Positions 1-8,934 are shown, counted from the stretch's first letter. The stretch: DNA of 36,103 nucleotides from Roseococcus sp. (GCF_019747315.1 NZ_JAIEQY010000339.1:1-36103), one strand, 5' to 3'. Notes: generated by a model not told the origin, from the letters alone. Numbers and translations are program-made.

Positions 1-1434
1 ATCCTGATCCAGGACGGCGTGATCCGCGAAGTCGGCCAGAACCTTGCCGCGCCCGAGGGCACCCGCATCGTGGATGCCAGCGCCAGCCTGCTGCATCCCG
101 GGCTGATCAACGCCCACACCCATGGCCATGGCGGCCTGGCCCGCGGCCAGGGCGACCGGATGAGCCTGGAGACGCTGCTGGCCGCCGCCCCCTGGATCGG
201 CGGCGGGCGCAATTTGCAGGACAAGCGCCTCTCCACCCTGCTCTGCGCGGCGGAGATGGTCGCGAAGGGCTGCACCGCCGCCTATGACCTGACGATGGAA
301 GTGCCCCTGCCCAGCGTGGAAGGGCTGGACGCCATCGCGGACGCTTATGCCACGGTCGGCATGCGGGCGATGATCGCGCCGATGGTGGCCGATCGCTCGC
401 TCTATGAGGCCATCCCCGGGCTGATGGACGCCCTGCCGGACAAGCTCCGCGCCGAGGCCGAGAAGGTGAAGTTCCGCCCCTGGCAGGAAACCATCTCCGC
501 CATGGACGCGGCTTTCCGCGGCTGGCGCTGGGCGGCGGAGGATATCCGCTTCGCCGTCGGTCCCACCATCCCGCATCATTGCAGCCAGGAATTCCTCTGC
601 GGCTGCCGGGATCTCGCGCGCAAGCACGGCGTGGGGCTGCACAGCCATGTGGGCGAAAGCAAGGTGCAGGCCGTGGTCGGCATGCAGAAATACGGCATGA
701 CGCTGGTCCACTACATGGACAGCCTGGGCCTGATCGGGCCCGACTTTACCGTGGCCCACGGCGTCTGGCTGGATGATGACGACTTCCGCCTGCTGGCCGA
801 TCGCGGGGCCTCCATCGCGCATAACCCGGCCTCCAACATGAAGCTCGGCAACGGCATGTTCCGGCTGAAGCGCGCGCTGGAACTGGGCGTGAATATCGGC
901 ATCGGCACCGATGGCGTCTCCAGCGGCGACAATGGCAACATGTATGAGGCGATGCGCCTGGCCGCCTTCACCTCGCACGTCCAGAAGCCCGACCCCTACG
1001 AATGGGCGACGGCGGAGCAGGTCTATCGCGCCGGCACCATCGGCTCGGCCAAGGCGCTGGGCATCGAGGGCATCGGCGAGATCGCGCCGGGCATGAAGGC
1101 GGACATCGTCTTCCTCGACCTGCACAAGACGCAGTGGATGCCGCACAACGCCACCATCAACCAGATGATCCACGCCGAGGACGCGACCGGCGTGCGCCAT
1201 GTGATGATCGGCGGGCGCTTCGTCTACCGCGATGGCAGGCACACCATGCTGGACATGGCCAAGCTGGCCGATGAGGCGGAGGCCGCGCGCGAGCGGCTGG
1301 AAGCGGCGGCGGCTGGCGCGAAGACATTGTTCGAGGCGCTGGAGCCGGTGGTGGCGAGCTTCTGCTCGGGCCTCGCCGCGCGCCCTTATCACCTCAGCCG
1401 GTACATGTGCGACGCGCCGAATTCGGGGCTGTGA
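1..1434 (+). CDS. Amidohydrolase family protein (5' end outside window)
   Basis: This is a metal-dependent hydrolase of the ATZ/TRZ/cytosine-deaminase-like amidohydrolase superfamily, a cytoplasmic enzyme that deaminates or hydrolyses ring or amide C-N bonds. The reading frame is already open at base 1 and begins with ILIQDGVIREVG, the usual N-terminal beta-sandwich strand of the family, so the true start lies upstream; the GTG at 19 is not believed. 477 residues are visible. Metal ligands are all present: the HxH pair in NAHTHGHG (window residues 39 and 41), the His in GLHSHVGES, the His in VAHGVWL, and the Asp in GIGTDGVSSGD. The barrel is therefore probably active. The substrate cannot be told; S-adenosylhomocysteine/methylthioadenosine, guanine, triazine and related deaminases share this signature. 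A second member of the superfamily lies at 19185-20726. The stop at 1432 is followed by a convergent lipoprotein gene after 10 bases. Confidence 0.9.
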   Translation: MLIQDGVIREVGQNLAAPEGTRIVDASASLLHPGLINAHTHGHGGLARGQGDRMSLETLLAAAPWIGGGRNLQDKRLSTLLCAAEMVAKGCTAAYDLTMEVPLPSVEGLDAIADAYATVGMRAMIAPMVADRSLYEAIPGLMDALPDKLRAEAEKVKFRPWQETISAMDAAFRGWRWAAEDIRFAVGPTIPHHCSQEFLCGCRDLARKHGVGLHSHVGESKVQAVVGMQKYGMTLVHYMDSLGLIGPDFTVAHGVWLDDDDFRLLADRGASIAHNPASNMKLGNGMFRLKRALELGVNIGIGTDGVSSGDNGNMYEAMRLAAFTSHVQKPDPYEWATAEQVYRAGTIGSAKALGIEGIGEIAPGMKADIVFLDLHKTQWMPHNATINQMIHAEDATGVRHVMIGGRFVYRDGRHTMLDMAKLADEAEAARERLEAAAAGAKTLFEALEPVVASFCSGLAARPYHLSRYMCDAPNSGL

Positions 1435-1444
1435 GCGGCGCGCC

Positions 1445-1801
1445 CTATTGCAGGCGCAAGGGGCGGTAGCCTGTGAAGGTGAAGCCTTTTTCCGCCATGC
1501 AGCCGGTACGCACCGCCTCGCGGCGGTTGTTGTTCAGGTCCACCTGCTCCCAGCGCTCGGGGATATAGCGTTCCCGGAAGCTGCACCGCTCCCGGCCGCC
1601 GTCGCGGCGGCAATACCGCTCGCGTTCCACGCGCGCGGGCGCGGCGAGGCGGGTGACGATGTAAGGCGGGATGCTGGCCGCGGCCACGGCCCGGCATTGG
1701 GCATTCATGGCGTCGGCCTGGGCCTCGGTGGCGCGGGGGTGCTCCCACCGCTCGGCGCAGGCGGCAAGAAGGAGTGGCACAACAAGGCCGAGATACCGCA
1801 T
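1445..1801 (-). CDS. Small hypothetical lipoprotein
   Basis: A 118-residue protein with a short lipoprotein signal: MRYLGLVVPLLLAAC, with a good lipobox (LAAC) and Cys at residue 15, so it should be lipidated and envelope-anchored. The mature part is polar, rich in Arg and Glu, and has further Cys residues in NAQCRAV, ERYCRRD, ERCSFRE and RTGCMAE that may form disulfides in the periplasm. I do not recognise a named family. The start is preceded by AGGGTG five bases upstream, which supports it. It is transcribed on the opposite strand to its neighbours and its end faces the amidohydrolase gene. The lipoprotein call is strong; the function is unknown. Confidence 0.75.
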   Translation of the reverse strand: MRYLGLVVPLLLAACAERWEHPRATEAQADAMNAQCRAVAAASIPPYIVTRLAAPARVERERYCRRDGGRERCSFRERYIPERWEQVDLNNNRREAVRTGCMAEKGFTFTGYRPLRLQ

Positions 1802-1986
1802 GTGTCACCCTGGTTCTTCGCTGGCTCAAGCTGCAGCCGAATCCTGCCTTTTTTGGGACGATGATTCATCACTTCGGCGATCCCGCCGCAGGGGACCACG
1901 CGCTGCTTGGGCGGCGCGAGCGTGGAGAAGTCTCAGGCGGCCTTGCGGGCAGAGGCCATAGATGACGGCACGGTAATTGCTGACCT

Positions 1987-2011
1987 CCCGGCTCAACCAT
2001 CACCAGCCGGG
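1987..2011 (+). promoter_or_regulatory. Hairpin in the leader of the Bug receptor gene
   Basis: CCCGGCT at 1987-1993 and AGCCGGG at 2005-2011 form a 7-bp perfect stem with an 11-base loop, ending 8 bases before the ATG at 2020. No clear Shine-Dalgarno sequence sits in the remaining 8 bases, so the hairpin could affect initiation. The pairing is seen; any role is inferred. The rest of the gene-free stretch 1802-2019 shows only an 11-base palindrome (1860-1870) and a T-run near 1850. Confidence 0.3.
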
Positions 2012-2019
2012 ATTTCCGC

Positions 2020-2994
2020 ATGTTTCGTCGTTCGCTCTTGCCGCTTTTCGCGGCAACTGCCCTGCCCCCGACCCTGCCCATGGCCGCCCGCGCGCAGGGT
2101 TGGACGCCTGATCGCTCGATCCGCCTCGTCGCCCCCTTCGCCGCCGGCGGTGCCGCCGACATCATCTCCCGCATCGCCGCCGAGGAGCTCTCACCCATCC
2201 TGGGCCAGCAGGTGGTGGTGGAGAACCGCACCGGCGCGGGTGGCGCCATCGGCACGGAATTCGTGGCCCGCGCGCGGCCCGATGGCCTCACCCTGCTCAC
2301 CGCCAGCCAGGCGACGCATGGCATCACCCCCGTCCTCACCCGGCTGAATTTCGACCCGGGCACGGACACCACGCCCATCGCGAATTTCGCGGGCGTGCCG
2401 GCTGTGCTCATCGTGAACAATGACCTGCCAGCCCGCACCCTGCCGGAGTTCCTGGCGCTGGTGCGCGCAAGGCCGGGGCAACTCGCCTATGGCTCGGCCG
2501 GCATTGGTTCCTCCACGCATATGACGCTGGCGCTGCTGGCGCATAAGGCGGGGCTGGACCTCACGCATGTGCCCTATCGCGGCTCGGCGCTCGCCATGCC
2601 TGATCTCATCAGCGGGCGCCTCGCCGCCATGACGGACACGATCAGCAGCGCCCTGCCCTTCATCCGCGATGGGCGGGTGCGGGCGATTGCCGTCTCCACC
2701 ACGGCGCGGCTGGCCGTTCTGCCGGATGTTCCGAGCGTTTCTGAAACCCTGCCGGGGTATGAGGTGTTGAACTGGTACGGCATCTCCGGCCCGGCCGGCC
2801 TGCCGGCACCCATCGTCACCACCATCCACGCGGCGGTGCAGACCATCCTGACGCGCCCCGCCTTCCGCCAGCGCCTGGCCAGCGGCGGCATGGAGGCCTT
2901 GCCGATGAGCACAGCCGACTACGCCGCCTACATCGCCCGCGACCGCGCCCAATGGGCGGAGTTGCAGCGCGCAACCGGCCTGCGCGCCGATTAA
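2020..2994 (+). CDS. Bug-family tripartite tricarboxylate transporter receptor
   Basis: A 324-residue periplasmic solute-binding protein of the Bug (Bordetella uptake gene / TctC) family, which binds carboxylates or related small organics and normally delivers them to a TctA/TctB membrane pair. A Sec signal peptide covers about residues 1-25 (basic MFRRS, hydrophobic core, cleavage after MAARA). Family motifs follow in order: RSIRLVAPFAAGGAADI near the mature N terminus, VVENRTGAGGAIG, YGSAGIGSSTHM and HVPYRGSA, with the usual C-terminal lobe ending at residue 324, a typical length. No tctA or tctB is adjacent, so it is an orphan receptor like the other four in this window. The ATG at 2020 gives an intact signal peptide. 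Confidence 0.9.
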   Translation: MFRRSLLPLFAATALPPTLPMAARAQGWTPDRSIRLVAPFAAGGAADIISRIAAEELSPILGQQVVVENRTGAGGAIGTEFVARARPDGLTLLTASQATHGITPVLTRLNFDPGTDTTPIANFAGVPAVLIVNNDLPARTLPEFLALVRARPGQLAYGSAGIGSSTHMTLALLAHKAGLDLTHVPYRGSALAMPDLISGRLAAMTDTISSALPFIRDGRVRAIAVSTTARLAVLPDVPSVSETLPGYEVLNWYGISGPAGLPAPIVTTIHAAVQTILTRPAFRQRLASGGMEALPMSTADYAAYIARDRAQWAELQRATGLRAD

Positions 2995-3078
2995 AGATAA
3001 ATTGATGGCGGAACGATTAGGGCTGGCGGAACCAGCTCCCAAAGACCATATCCAACCCAACAAGTAGGATTTCTGACC

Positions 3079-3252
3079 ATGGAACTTTCCCGCCGCGGCA
3101 TTGCCCTTGCCACCGCCGCCCTCCAGGTCGCCGCCATGAACCGCGCGGCGCGTGCTGAACCGGCCCTGCCGGCCCGCTCCTCCAGCATCCGGCGGGGCCG
3201 GCGCACCAATCTCACCGCCCAGCGCCGGGTGTCCGACGCCGCGAAAGGCTAA
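3079..3252 (+). CDS. Short ORF with Tat-like signal; possible gene remnant
   Basis: A 57-residue frame starting MELSRRGIALATAALQ, which resembles a twin-arginine signal peptide (SRRGIAL, an Ala-rich core, then ARA as a possible cleavage site near residue 26). After the signal only about 30 Arg- and Ser-rich residues follow and no domain is visible. AGGAT lies about nine bases upstream of the ATG. Its TAA overlaps the stop of the convergent anmK gene by 4 bases (3249-3252). It may be the surviving 5' end of a lost exported protein, a tiny exported peptide, or chance in GC-rich DNA. It would be missed by gene callers with a length cut-off. Confidence 0.3.
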   Translation: MELSRRGIALATAALQVAAMNRAARAEPALPARSSSIRRGRRTNLTAQRRVSDAAKG

Positions 3253-4376
3253 AGCAGCCCGCCCAGCACCAGCCCGCCCGTCATCGGGCGGGGCGCGCCG
3301 GTGGTCTCCGGAAAGCTGATCGGCAGGCCGCGCGCGGTACGGGCGGCCAGCACCGCGAAGCACTGCGCCTCCAGCGCGTCACCATTCCAGCCGGCCACCT
3401 CCACCGTGCGCACGGGCTCGCTCAGCGTCGCCGTCAGGGCGCGCATCATCGCCGGGTTCCGCCGGCCGCCGCCGCCCACCAGCCATTGCATGGGCGGCTC
3501 CGGGAAGTGCCGCGCGGCAGCCGCCACGCAGACGGCGCAGAAGGCCACCAGCGTCGCCGCGCCATCCTGCGGCGAGAGCAGATGCGCCCCCGCATCCTTC
3601 AGCGCGCGGTCGAAATCCAGCCGGTCGAGCGATTTGGGCGGGCTCAGCGCCAGGTAAGGGTGCGCCATCAGGCGGCCCAGCACCGCGCCATCCGCCTGAC
3701 CGGCCAGGGCCAGGTTTCCGTCCTTGTCGTAATCCCGCCCCAATGATCGCTTGGCCCAGTCATCCAGCGGGCCATTGGCCGGGCCGGTGTCGAAGGCCAT
3801 CATGTCCCCACCCAGGCCCAGATACGTCACATTCGCGACGCCGCCCAGGTTCAGCACGGCCAGTGGCTTGGGCAGATGATGCGCCAGGGCCGCATGGGCG
3901 ATGGGCACCAGCGGTGCCCCCTGCCCGCCCGCCGCCACATCGGCGCTGCGGAAATCATAGGCGATCGACAGGCCGGTGGCGCGGGCCAGGCCGCGCGCAT
4001 CGCCGATCTGCCAGGTGTGGCCCCGCGCATTGCGCGAATCGCCGGGGCGCAGGGGCCGGTGCAGGATGGTCTGGCCATGGAAGCCGGCGAGCTGCGCCTC
4101 GGGCAGGCCAGCACGCGCCGCCTCCTGCTGGATGCGAAGGATGGCCGCGGCATGGCGTTCGGTCAGCCGCGCCTCGCAATCCAGCAGGAAGGGGTCGTCG
4201 GGCGAGATGGTCGGCGCAAGTTCCAGCAGGCGCCGCAGATCACGCCGCAGCGCCGGGTCGTAGGGAATCGTCAGCGTCGGGCCGAGCGTGCCCACGCTCT
4301 CCCCATCCGTCTCCACCCAGGCGGCATCCACCCCATCGAGCGAGGTGCCGCTCATCAGCCCAATGATTCTCAACAT
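3249..4376 (-). CDS. anmK: Anhydro-N-acetylmuramic acid kinase
   Basis: AnmK phosphorylates and ring-opens 1,6-anhydro-MurNAc recovered from peptidoglycan turnover, giving MurNAc-6-phosphate in the cytoplasm. The protein has 375 residues, close to the usual 370. It starts [17 protein letters not shown], the family's signature nucleotide-binding N terminus. Further matches are [11 protein letters not shown], the [21 protein letters not shown] stretch around the catalytic Asp (quoted in part: [13 protein letters not shown]), [18 protein letters not shown] and the C-terminal GGGGRRN. The gene diverges from tyrS with only 51 bases between the starts, an arrangement common in alphaproteobacteria, so the two probably share a compact bidirectional promoter region. 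Confidence 0.96.
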   Translation of the reverse strand: MLRIIGLMSGTSLDGVDAAWVETDGESVGTLGPTLTIPYDPALRRDLRRLLELAPTISPDDPFLLDCEARLTERHAAAILRIQQEAARAGLPEAQLAGFHGQTILHRPLRPGDSRNARGHTWQIGDARGLARATGLSIAYDFRSADVAAGGQGAPLVPIAHAALAHHLPKPLAVLNLGGVANVTYLGLGGDMMAFDTGPANGPLDDWAKRSLGRDYDKDGNLALAGQADGAVLGRLMAHPYLALSPPKSLDRLDFDRALKDAGAHLLSPQDGAATLVAFCAVCVAAAARHFPEPPMQWLVGGGGRRNPAMMRALTATLSEPVRTVEVAGWNGDALEAQCFAVLAARTARGLPISFPETTGAPRPMTGGLVLGGLL

Positions 4377-4427
4377 GGGGGGATTGTGCTACGGCGCTGC
4401 GCGAAACGCCAACCGGGTCCTCATCGC

Positions 4428-5657
4428 ATGTCAGCGTCAGATTTCCTCTCCGTCATCCGCGAGCGCGGCTTCGTCCATCAGGTGACGGAGGAAGCGGCAC
4501 TGGCCGCGCATTTCGCCAAGGGGCCGGTCACCGGCTATATCGGCTTCGATGCGACGGCCGACAGCCTGCATGTCGGCAGCCTCGTGCAGATCATGCTGCT
4601 GCGCTGGATGGCGAAGACCGGAAACCGCCCCGCGGTGCTGATGGGCGGCGGCACGACCAAGATCGGCGACCCTTCGGGCCGCGACGAGACGCGCCAGATC
4701 CTCACCGAGGAGAAGATCGAGCAGAACAAGGCCGGCATCCGCCGCGTCTTCGAGCCCTTCCTGACCTTCGGCGACACGCCCGGCACCGCGATCATGCTGG
4801 ACAATGCCGAGTGGCTGGACCGCCTCGCCTACATCCCCTTCCTGCGCGAGGTCGGCCGCCATTTCAGCGTGAACCGCATGCTGAGCATGGACAGCGTGAA
4901 GCTGCGCCTGGAGCGCGACCAGCCGCTGACCTTCATCGAATTCAACTACATGCTGCTGCAAAGCTACGACTTCGTGGAGCTGCGCCGCCGCCATGGCGTG
5001 ACACTCCAGATGGGCGGCAGCGACCAGTGGGGGAACATCGTCATGGGCGCCGACCTGGTGCGCCGCATGGACCAGCAGGAGGCGTTTGGCATCACCACGC
5101 CGCTGATCACCTCGGCCTCCGGCGCCAAGATGGGCAAGACGGCGGCCGGCGCCGTCTGGCTCACGGCCGAGCGCGTTTCGCCCTACGATTACTGGCAATT
5201 CTGGCGCAATGCCGAGGACGCGGATGTGGGCCGCTTCATGGCACTCTTCACCGAATTGCCGATGGAGGAGGTGCGGCGCCTGGGCGCACTGGCTGGCGCC
5301 GAGGTGAATGAAGCGAAGAAGATCCTCGCCACCGAGGCCTGCGCGCTGCTGCATGGCCGCGCGGCGGCCGAAGCCGCGGCCGAGACGGCGCGCCTGGCCT
5401 TCGAGCAGGGTGCGGCGGCCGAGAGCCTGCCCAGCATCACCCATGCCCTGCCCGCCTCGCTGGCCGATCTGCTGGTCAGCGCGGGCCTCGCGTCCAGCAA
5501 GGGCGAGGCGCGGCGCTTGGTGGCGCAGAACGGCGTGCGGCTGAACGACGCGGCGGTGAGCGATGCCGCAATGAGCGTGACCTTGGCCGATCTGCGCGAC
5601 GGCGCGGCGAAGCTCTCGGCGGGGAAGAAGAAGCACGTGCTGGTGCGGGAGGCGTAA
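4428..5657 (+). CDS. tyrS: Tyrosyl-tRNA synthetase
   Basis: Class I aminoacyl-tRNA synthetase that charges tRNA-Tyr. The chosen ATG at 4428 gives [15 protein letters not shown] and 409 residues, the normal size; the frame stays open far upstream but that part is antisense to anmK. Visible features are the HIGH-type signature HVGS at residues 48-51, [14 protein letters not shown], the tyrosine-pocket segment [11 protein letters not shown], the KMSKS-type loop KMGKT at residues 234-238, and a C-terminal S4 RNA-binding domain over roughly the last 65 residues ([20 protein letters not shown]). No strong ribosome-binding site precedes the ATG. It ends at the 21-bp hairpin that separates it from the convergent monooxygenase gene. 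Confidence 0.97.
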   Translation: MSASDFLSVIRERGFVHQVTEEAALAAHFAKGPVTGYIGFDATADSLHVGSLVQIMLLRWMAKTGNRPAVLMGGGTTKIGDPSGRDETRQILTEEKIEQNKAGIRRVFEPFLTFGDTPGTAIMLDNAEWLDRLAYIPFLREVGRHFSVNRMLSMDSVKLRLERDQPLTFIEFNYMLLQSYDFVELRRRHGVTLQMGGSDQWGNIVMGADLVRRMDQQEAFGITTPLITSASGAKMGKTAAGAVWLTAERVSPYDYWQFWRNAEDADVGRFMALFTELPMEEVRRLGALAGAEVNEAKKILATEACALLHGRAAAEAAAETARLAFEQGAAAESLPSITHALPASLADLLVSAGLASSKGEARRLVAQNGVRLNDAAVSDAAMSVTLADLRDGAAKLSAGKKKHVLVREA

Positions 5658-5661
5658 AACA

Positions 5662-5710
5662 GGGCCTCCGGCGGCTGGGGCCATTGGCCCCAGCCGCCGG
5701 AGGCCCTTTT
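5662..5710. terminator. 21-bp perfect hairpin between convergent genes
   Basis: Bases 5662-5682 and 5686-5706 are exact inverted complements (21 bp) around a 3-base loop (ATT). Four T follow on the plus strand and AAAA on the left-hand side of the stem is seen near 5657-5659 (read as T on the minus strand). It lies 4 bases after the tyrS stop and 7 bases after the monooxygenase stop on the other strand, so it is very likely a bidirectional intrinsic terminator. Its right arm recurs at 7454-7478. Confidence 0.85.
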
Positions 5711-5713
5711 ACT

Positions 5714-7333
5714 TTACGCCGTCAGCGCAAACCCCTCATACCCCTTCGCCGCCACATCCGCGCAAACCCGCGCGTAATGCGCCATGCCGCCCGCATAGGG
5801 CATGAAGACGCGCGGCTTGCCCGGCACATTGGCGCCGAGATACCAGGAGCTGGAGGCCTGCGGCAGCAGCGTGGCCTCGGCCGCGCGGTTCACCTCCGCG
5901 ACCCAGGAATCGGCCGCCTCATCCGTGGCTTCCATGCGCGCGATGCCGTGGGCGCGCAGATGCGCGATGCAATCCATGATCCATTCGGCGTGCTGCTCGA
6001 TGGCGACGGGCATGTTGCACAGCACCGAGGGGCTGCCCGGGCCGGTGATGGTGAACATGTTGGGGAAGCCCGGCACCTGCAGCCCCAGATGGCTGCGCGG
6101 CCCGGCGGCCCAGGCCTCGCTGAGCGGCAGCCCATCGCGGCCCTCGATGTTGAGGCGCAGCAGCGGGCCCGTCATGGCATCGAAGCCGGTGGCGAAGACG
6201 ATGATGTCCACCGCGTATTCCCGCCCGCCGGTGACGATGCCGTGGGGCGTGATGCGCTCGATGGGCGCGTTGCGAACATCCACCAGCGTCACATTGTCGC
6301 GGTTGAAGGTCTCGAAATATTGGCTGTCGATCGGCGGGCGCTTGGCGGCATAGGGATGGTCGATATCGGCGAGGAGTTCCGCCGTCGCGGGGTCCTTCAC
6401 GATGCTGCGGATCTTGCGCTTGATGAATTCGGCGGCCGTGGCGTTGGCGTCCAGGTTGGCGAGGATATCGCCGAAGGTGGCGCGGAATTGCAGCCCGCCC
6501 TTCGCCCAGGCCTGCTCGAACAGCGCCTCGCGCTCGGCCTCGCTCACCGAAAGCGCGGAACGCTCGGCGATGGTGAAGGGGTGGCCATTGGTGTTGCTGG
6601 TCATCACCGCGCGGAGGTGCTCGTAGTTGTCGCGCACCCATTGGCGGAATTCAGCCGTCAGCGGCGCATTATGCGCCGGCACGCTGTAATTGGCGGTGCG
6701 CTGGAAAACCGTGAGGTGCTCCGCCTGCGCCGCGATAACGGGCACGGCCTGGATGCCGGTGGAGCCAGTGCCGATCTGGCCCACGCGCTTGCCCGTGAAA
6801 TCCACGCCCTCATGGGGCCATTCGCCGGTATGGTACCACTGCCCTTCGAAGGATTCGAGGCCGGGAATCTTCGGCACATTGGCGGTGGAGAGGCAGCCCA
6901 CGGCGGTGATGAGATAAGTGGCGGTGAAGCTCTCGCCACCAGCGGTGCTGACGCGCCAGAGGTTCGCCGCCGCGTCATGGCGCGCGCCGGCGACACGGGT
7001 GCCGAAGCGGATGCTGCGCTTGAGGTCCAGCTTGTCCGCCACGAAATTCATGTAGCGGATGATCTCGGGCTGCTGCGGGTACCGCTCGGACCACTCCCAT
7101 TCCTGCTGGAGCTCCTTCGAGAACATGTAGCAGTAGGAATGGCTCTCGGAATCGCAGCGCGCGCCGGGGTAGCGGTTCCAGTACCAGGTGCCGCCCACGC
7201 CCTCGCCCATTTCCAGCACGCGGACATTGAGGCCCAGGCGGTCGCGCAGCAGATGCAGCTGGTACATGCCGGAGAAGCCGGCGCCGATGATGACGGCGTC
7301 CAGATGTTCGGCGGGCATCATGGTATCGGGCAT
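5714..7333 (-). CDS. Baeyer-Villiger-type flavin monooxygenase
   Basis: A 539-residue FAD/NADPH monooxygenase resembling cyclohexanone monooxygenase, which inserts oxygen next to a ketone to give an ester or lactone. The FAD Rossmann motif GAGFSG is at residues 17-22, followed by GGTWYWNRYPGARCD (about 47-61). The Baeyer-Villiger fingerprint FxGxxxHxxxW[P/D] is exact at 162-173 (FEGQWYHTGEWP). The NADPH Rossmann motif GTGSTG is at 188-193, and KRPPIDSQYFETFNRDNV carries the expected Arg of the active site. The length suits the family. The start at 7333 is chosen because AGGAG sits nine bases upstream and the FAD motif then falls in its usual place; the frame is open 33 codons further. It follows livF on the same strand after 144 bases holding a hairpin, so it may be co-transcribed with the transporter or have its own promoter. 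Confidence 0.93.
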   Translation of the reverse strand: MPDTMMPAEHLDAVIIGAGFSGMYQLHLLRDRLGLNVRVLEMGEGVGGTWYWNRYPGARCDSESHSYCYMFSKELQQEWEWSERYPQQPEIIRYMNFVADKLDLKRSIRFGTRVAGARHDAAANLWRVSTAGGESFTATYLITAVGCLSTANVPKIPGLESFEGQWYHTGEWPHEGVDFTGKRVGQIGTGSTGIQAVPVIAAQAEHLTVFQRTANYSVPAHNAPLTAEFRQWVRDNYEHLRAVMTSNTNGHPFTIAERSALSVSEAEREALFEQAWAKGGLQFRATFGDILANLDANATAAEFIKRKIRSIVKDPATAELLADIDHPYAAKRPPIDSQYFETFNRDNVTLVDVRNAPIERITPHGIVTGGREYAVDIIVFATGFDAMTGPLLRLNIEGRDGLPLSEAWAAGPRSHLGLQVPGFPNMFTITGPGSPSVLCNMPVAIEQHAEWIMDCIAHLRAHGIARMEATDEAADSWVAEVNRAAEATLLPQASSSWYLGANVPGKPRVFMPYAGGMAHYARVCADVAAKGYEGFALTA

Positions 7334-7437
7334 GGCGATGGGCTCCTGGGCGCGTGATTTGTCCGCATGTTTTTGGCTCGGACGGGCCGGCGTCAAGTGC
7401 GCGCCGCGCAGGTCATCCCTGCATCTGCTCAAGGAAT

Positions 7438-7479
7438 GGGGTCCGGGGCCTGAGGCCCCGGCCGCCGGAGGCCCTTTTT
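7438..7479. terminator. Hairpin module downstream of livF; second copy of a shared 3' element
   Basis: CCGGGGCC (7443-7450) and GGCCCCGG (7454-7461) form an 8-bp stem with a TGA loop. Bases 7454-7478 match 5686-5710 in 24 of 25 positions, ending in a T-run (7475-7479) that overlaps the livF stop codon. In the livF transcript the order is stop, A-run read as T on the other strand, GC-rich stem, then GGACCCC. It lacks a T-run on the livF side, so it may attenuate rather than fully stop transcription into the monooxygenase gene. Confidence 0.5.
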
Positions 7480-8182
7480 ACACTTGGAGATACCGCGCCT
7501 GTACCTCCGGGTCCGCGCGGAACTGCGCCACATCGCCGCGCCAGACGATGCTGCCCTTGTCGATCACGGCCACGCGCGTCGCGACGGCCAGGCAGAAGCG
7601 GCTGTTCTGCTCCGCCAGGATGATGGTCGTGCCAATCTCGCGCAGGCGGCGGATCAGCTCGCCGATCTGCTGCACGATAAGCGGCGCCAGGCCTTCGGAG
7701 GGCTCGTCCAGCAACAGCACGGCGGGGTTGCCCATCAGGCTGCGCGCGATGGTGAGCATCTGCTGTTCGCCACCCGACAGCCGCCCGGCCATGCGGGTGC
7801 GCAGGGGTTGCAGCATGGGGAACATGTCGAAAGCGCGGGCGCGATTCCATTCGCGGCCGCCCACCCCCTCGCGCTCGGCGATCTCCAGGTTTTCCTCGAC
7901 GCTGTGCTCGGGAAAGACCTGCCGGTCCTCCGGGACATAGGCGATGCCGGCGCGGGCGATGCGATAGGGCTTCTGGCCCGCCACATCCTGCCCGCGGATG
8001 ACAACACGCCCGGCGCGCGGCGGCAGCAAACCGGCGATGGCCTTGAAGGTCGTGCTCTTGCCCGCGCCGTTGCGGCCCATCAGGGCCAGGGTCTCGCCGC
8101 GCTCCACCTCCAGCTTGACGCCGAAGAGCACCTGGCTGGCGCCATAGGCGGCGTCCAGACCGTCCACGAGGAGCTCACTCAT
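7478..8182 (-). CDS. livF: Branched-chain-type ABC transporter ATPase LivF
   Basis: A 234-residue cytoplasmic ATPase of the HAAT (Liv) ABC transporter family, one of the two motor subunits that drive uptake through LivH/LivM. Walker A GRNGAGKST is at residues 36-44; the Q-loop region reads GIAYVPEDRQVFPEHSVEENL, typical for LivF; the signature is LSGGEQQM; Walker B LLLDEPSEGLAP has the SEGLAP tail that distinguishes LivF from LivG. Length is standard. The ATG overlaps the livG stop as ATGA, showing translational coupling. The true substrate class is open, since this family also imports amides, aromatic acids and other non-amino-acids. Confidence 0.93.
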   Translation of the reverse strand: MSELLVDGLDAAYGASQVLFGVKLEVERGETLALMGRNGAGKSTTFKAIAGLLPPRAGRVVIRGQDVAGQKPYRIARAGIAYVPEDRQVFPEHSVEENLEIAEREGVGGREWNRARAFDMFPMLQPLRTRMAGRLSGGEQQMLTIARSLMGNPAVLLLDEPSEGLAPLIVQQIGELIRRLREIGTTIILAEQNSRFCLAVATRVAVIDKGSIVWRGDVAQFRADPEVQARYLQV

Positions 8183-8934
8183 AGGGCGTGCTCCGCGCCC
8201 AGATAGGCTTCAACCACGGCGGGGTTGCGACGCACCTCCTCCGGAGTTCCTTGCGCCAGCACGGCGCCGTAGCGCAGCACGCGCACCGTCTGCGCGATCT
8301 TGAAGACAATATCCATGTCATGCTCGATGAAGATGAGCGTGAGCTTGCGCGCCTCCCAGAGGCGATAGACGCGGTCAATCATCCGCCAGCGCTCATCGGG
8401 GCCCATGCCGGCGGTGGGCTCGTCCAGCAGCAGCACCTTGGGCTCCAGCGCCAGGGCGAGGGCGATGTCGAGCAGCTTCTGGTCGCCATGGGAGAGGTGG
8501 CGCGACTCGGTGCGGGCCAGGGGGGTCAGGCCGCAAAGTTCCATCACCTCCCCGGCCTTGTCCTTGATGTCTGTGGGCGGGAAGGTGCTGAACAGCCCGG
8601 CGGTGCGGCCGGCATGGGCCATGAGGGCGGCGGCCAGCGCCTCCTCCACCGAGAAGCTGGGAAAGAGGTTGGCCACCTGGAAGGCACGGCCGATGCCGCG
8701 CCGGACGATCTCGCGCCGGTCCAGCCCGGTGATATCGGCGCCATCCAGCAGCACGCGCCCGGCCGTGACGGGCAGCTTGCCGGTGATGAGATGGAACAGC
8801 GTGGTCTTGCCCGCCCCATTCGGCCCGATGATGGCCGACAGTGTGCCGGGCTCGAAGCTGAGCGTCACGTCATCGGTGGCGACCACGCCGCCGAAGCTCT
8901 TGCGGAGCCCTTGCAGTTCCAGCCGGCCGCTCAC
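8179..8934 (-). CDS. livG: Branched-chain-type ABC transporter ATPase LivG
   Basis: A 251-residue ATPase and partner of LivF. The start is taken as the GTG at 8934, which overlaps the stop of the upstream dehydrogenase gene as GTGA and gives VSGRLELQGLRKSFGG; the open frame extends 42 codons further but those codons lie inside the dehydrogenase gene. Walker A GPNGAGKTT is at about 37-45, then the LivG-type GRAFQVANLFPSFSV, the signature LSHGDQKLLDIA (the LivG form, with H in place of the usual second G) and Walker B LLLDEPTAGMGPDE. The family hallmarks are complete, so it should be an active motor subunit. Confidence 0.93.
   Translation of the reverse strand: MSGRLELQGLRKSFGGVVATDDVTLSFEPGTLSAIIGPNGAGKTTLFHLITGKLPVTAGRVLLDGADITGLDRREIVRRGIGRAFQVANLFPSFSVEEALAAALMAHAGRTAGLFSTFPPTDIKDKAGEVMELCGLTPLARTESRHLSHGDQKLLDIALALALEPKVLLLDEPTAGMGPDERWRMIDRVYRLWEARKLTLIFIEHDMDIVFKIAQTVRVLRYGAVLAQGTPEEVRRNPAVVEAYLGAEHAL

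Noticed and set aside
1860..1870. Palindrome GATGATTCATC as an operator between the lipoprotein and Bug genes
   Set aside because: Only 11 bases, single copy, and no regulator gene nearby; too weak to claim.
2991..3215. 74-codon minus-strand frame between the Bug gene and anmK
   Set aside because: No ribosome-binding site or motif, Arg/Ala-rich start, and it ends on low-complexity sequence.
5684..7357. 557-codon plus-strand frame opposite the Baeyer-Villiger enzyme
   Set aside because: Shadow frame of the flavin monooxygenase; Ala/Gly/His/Arg-rich without motifs.
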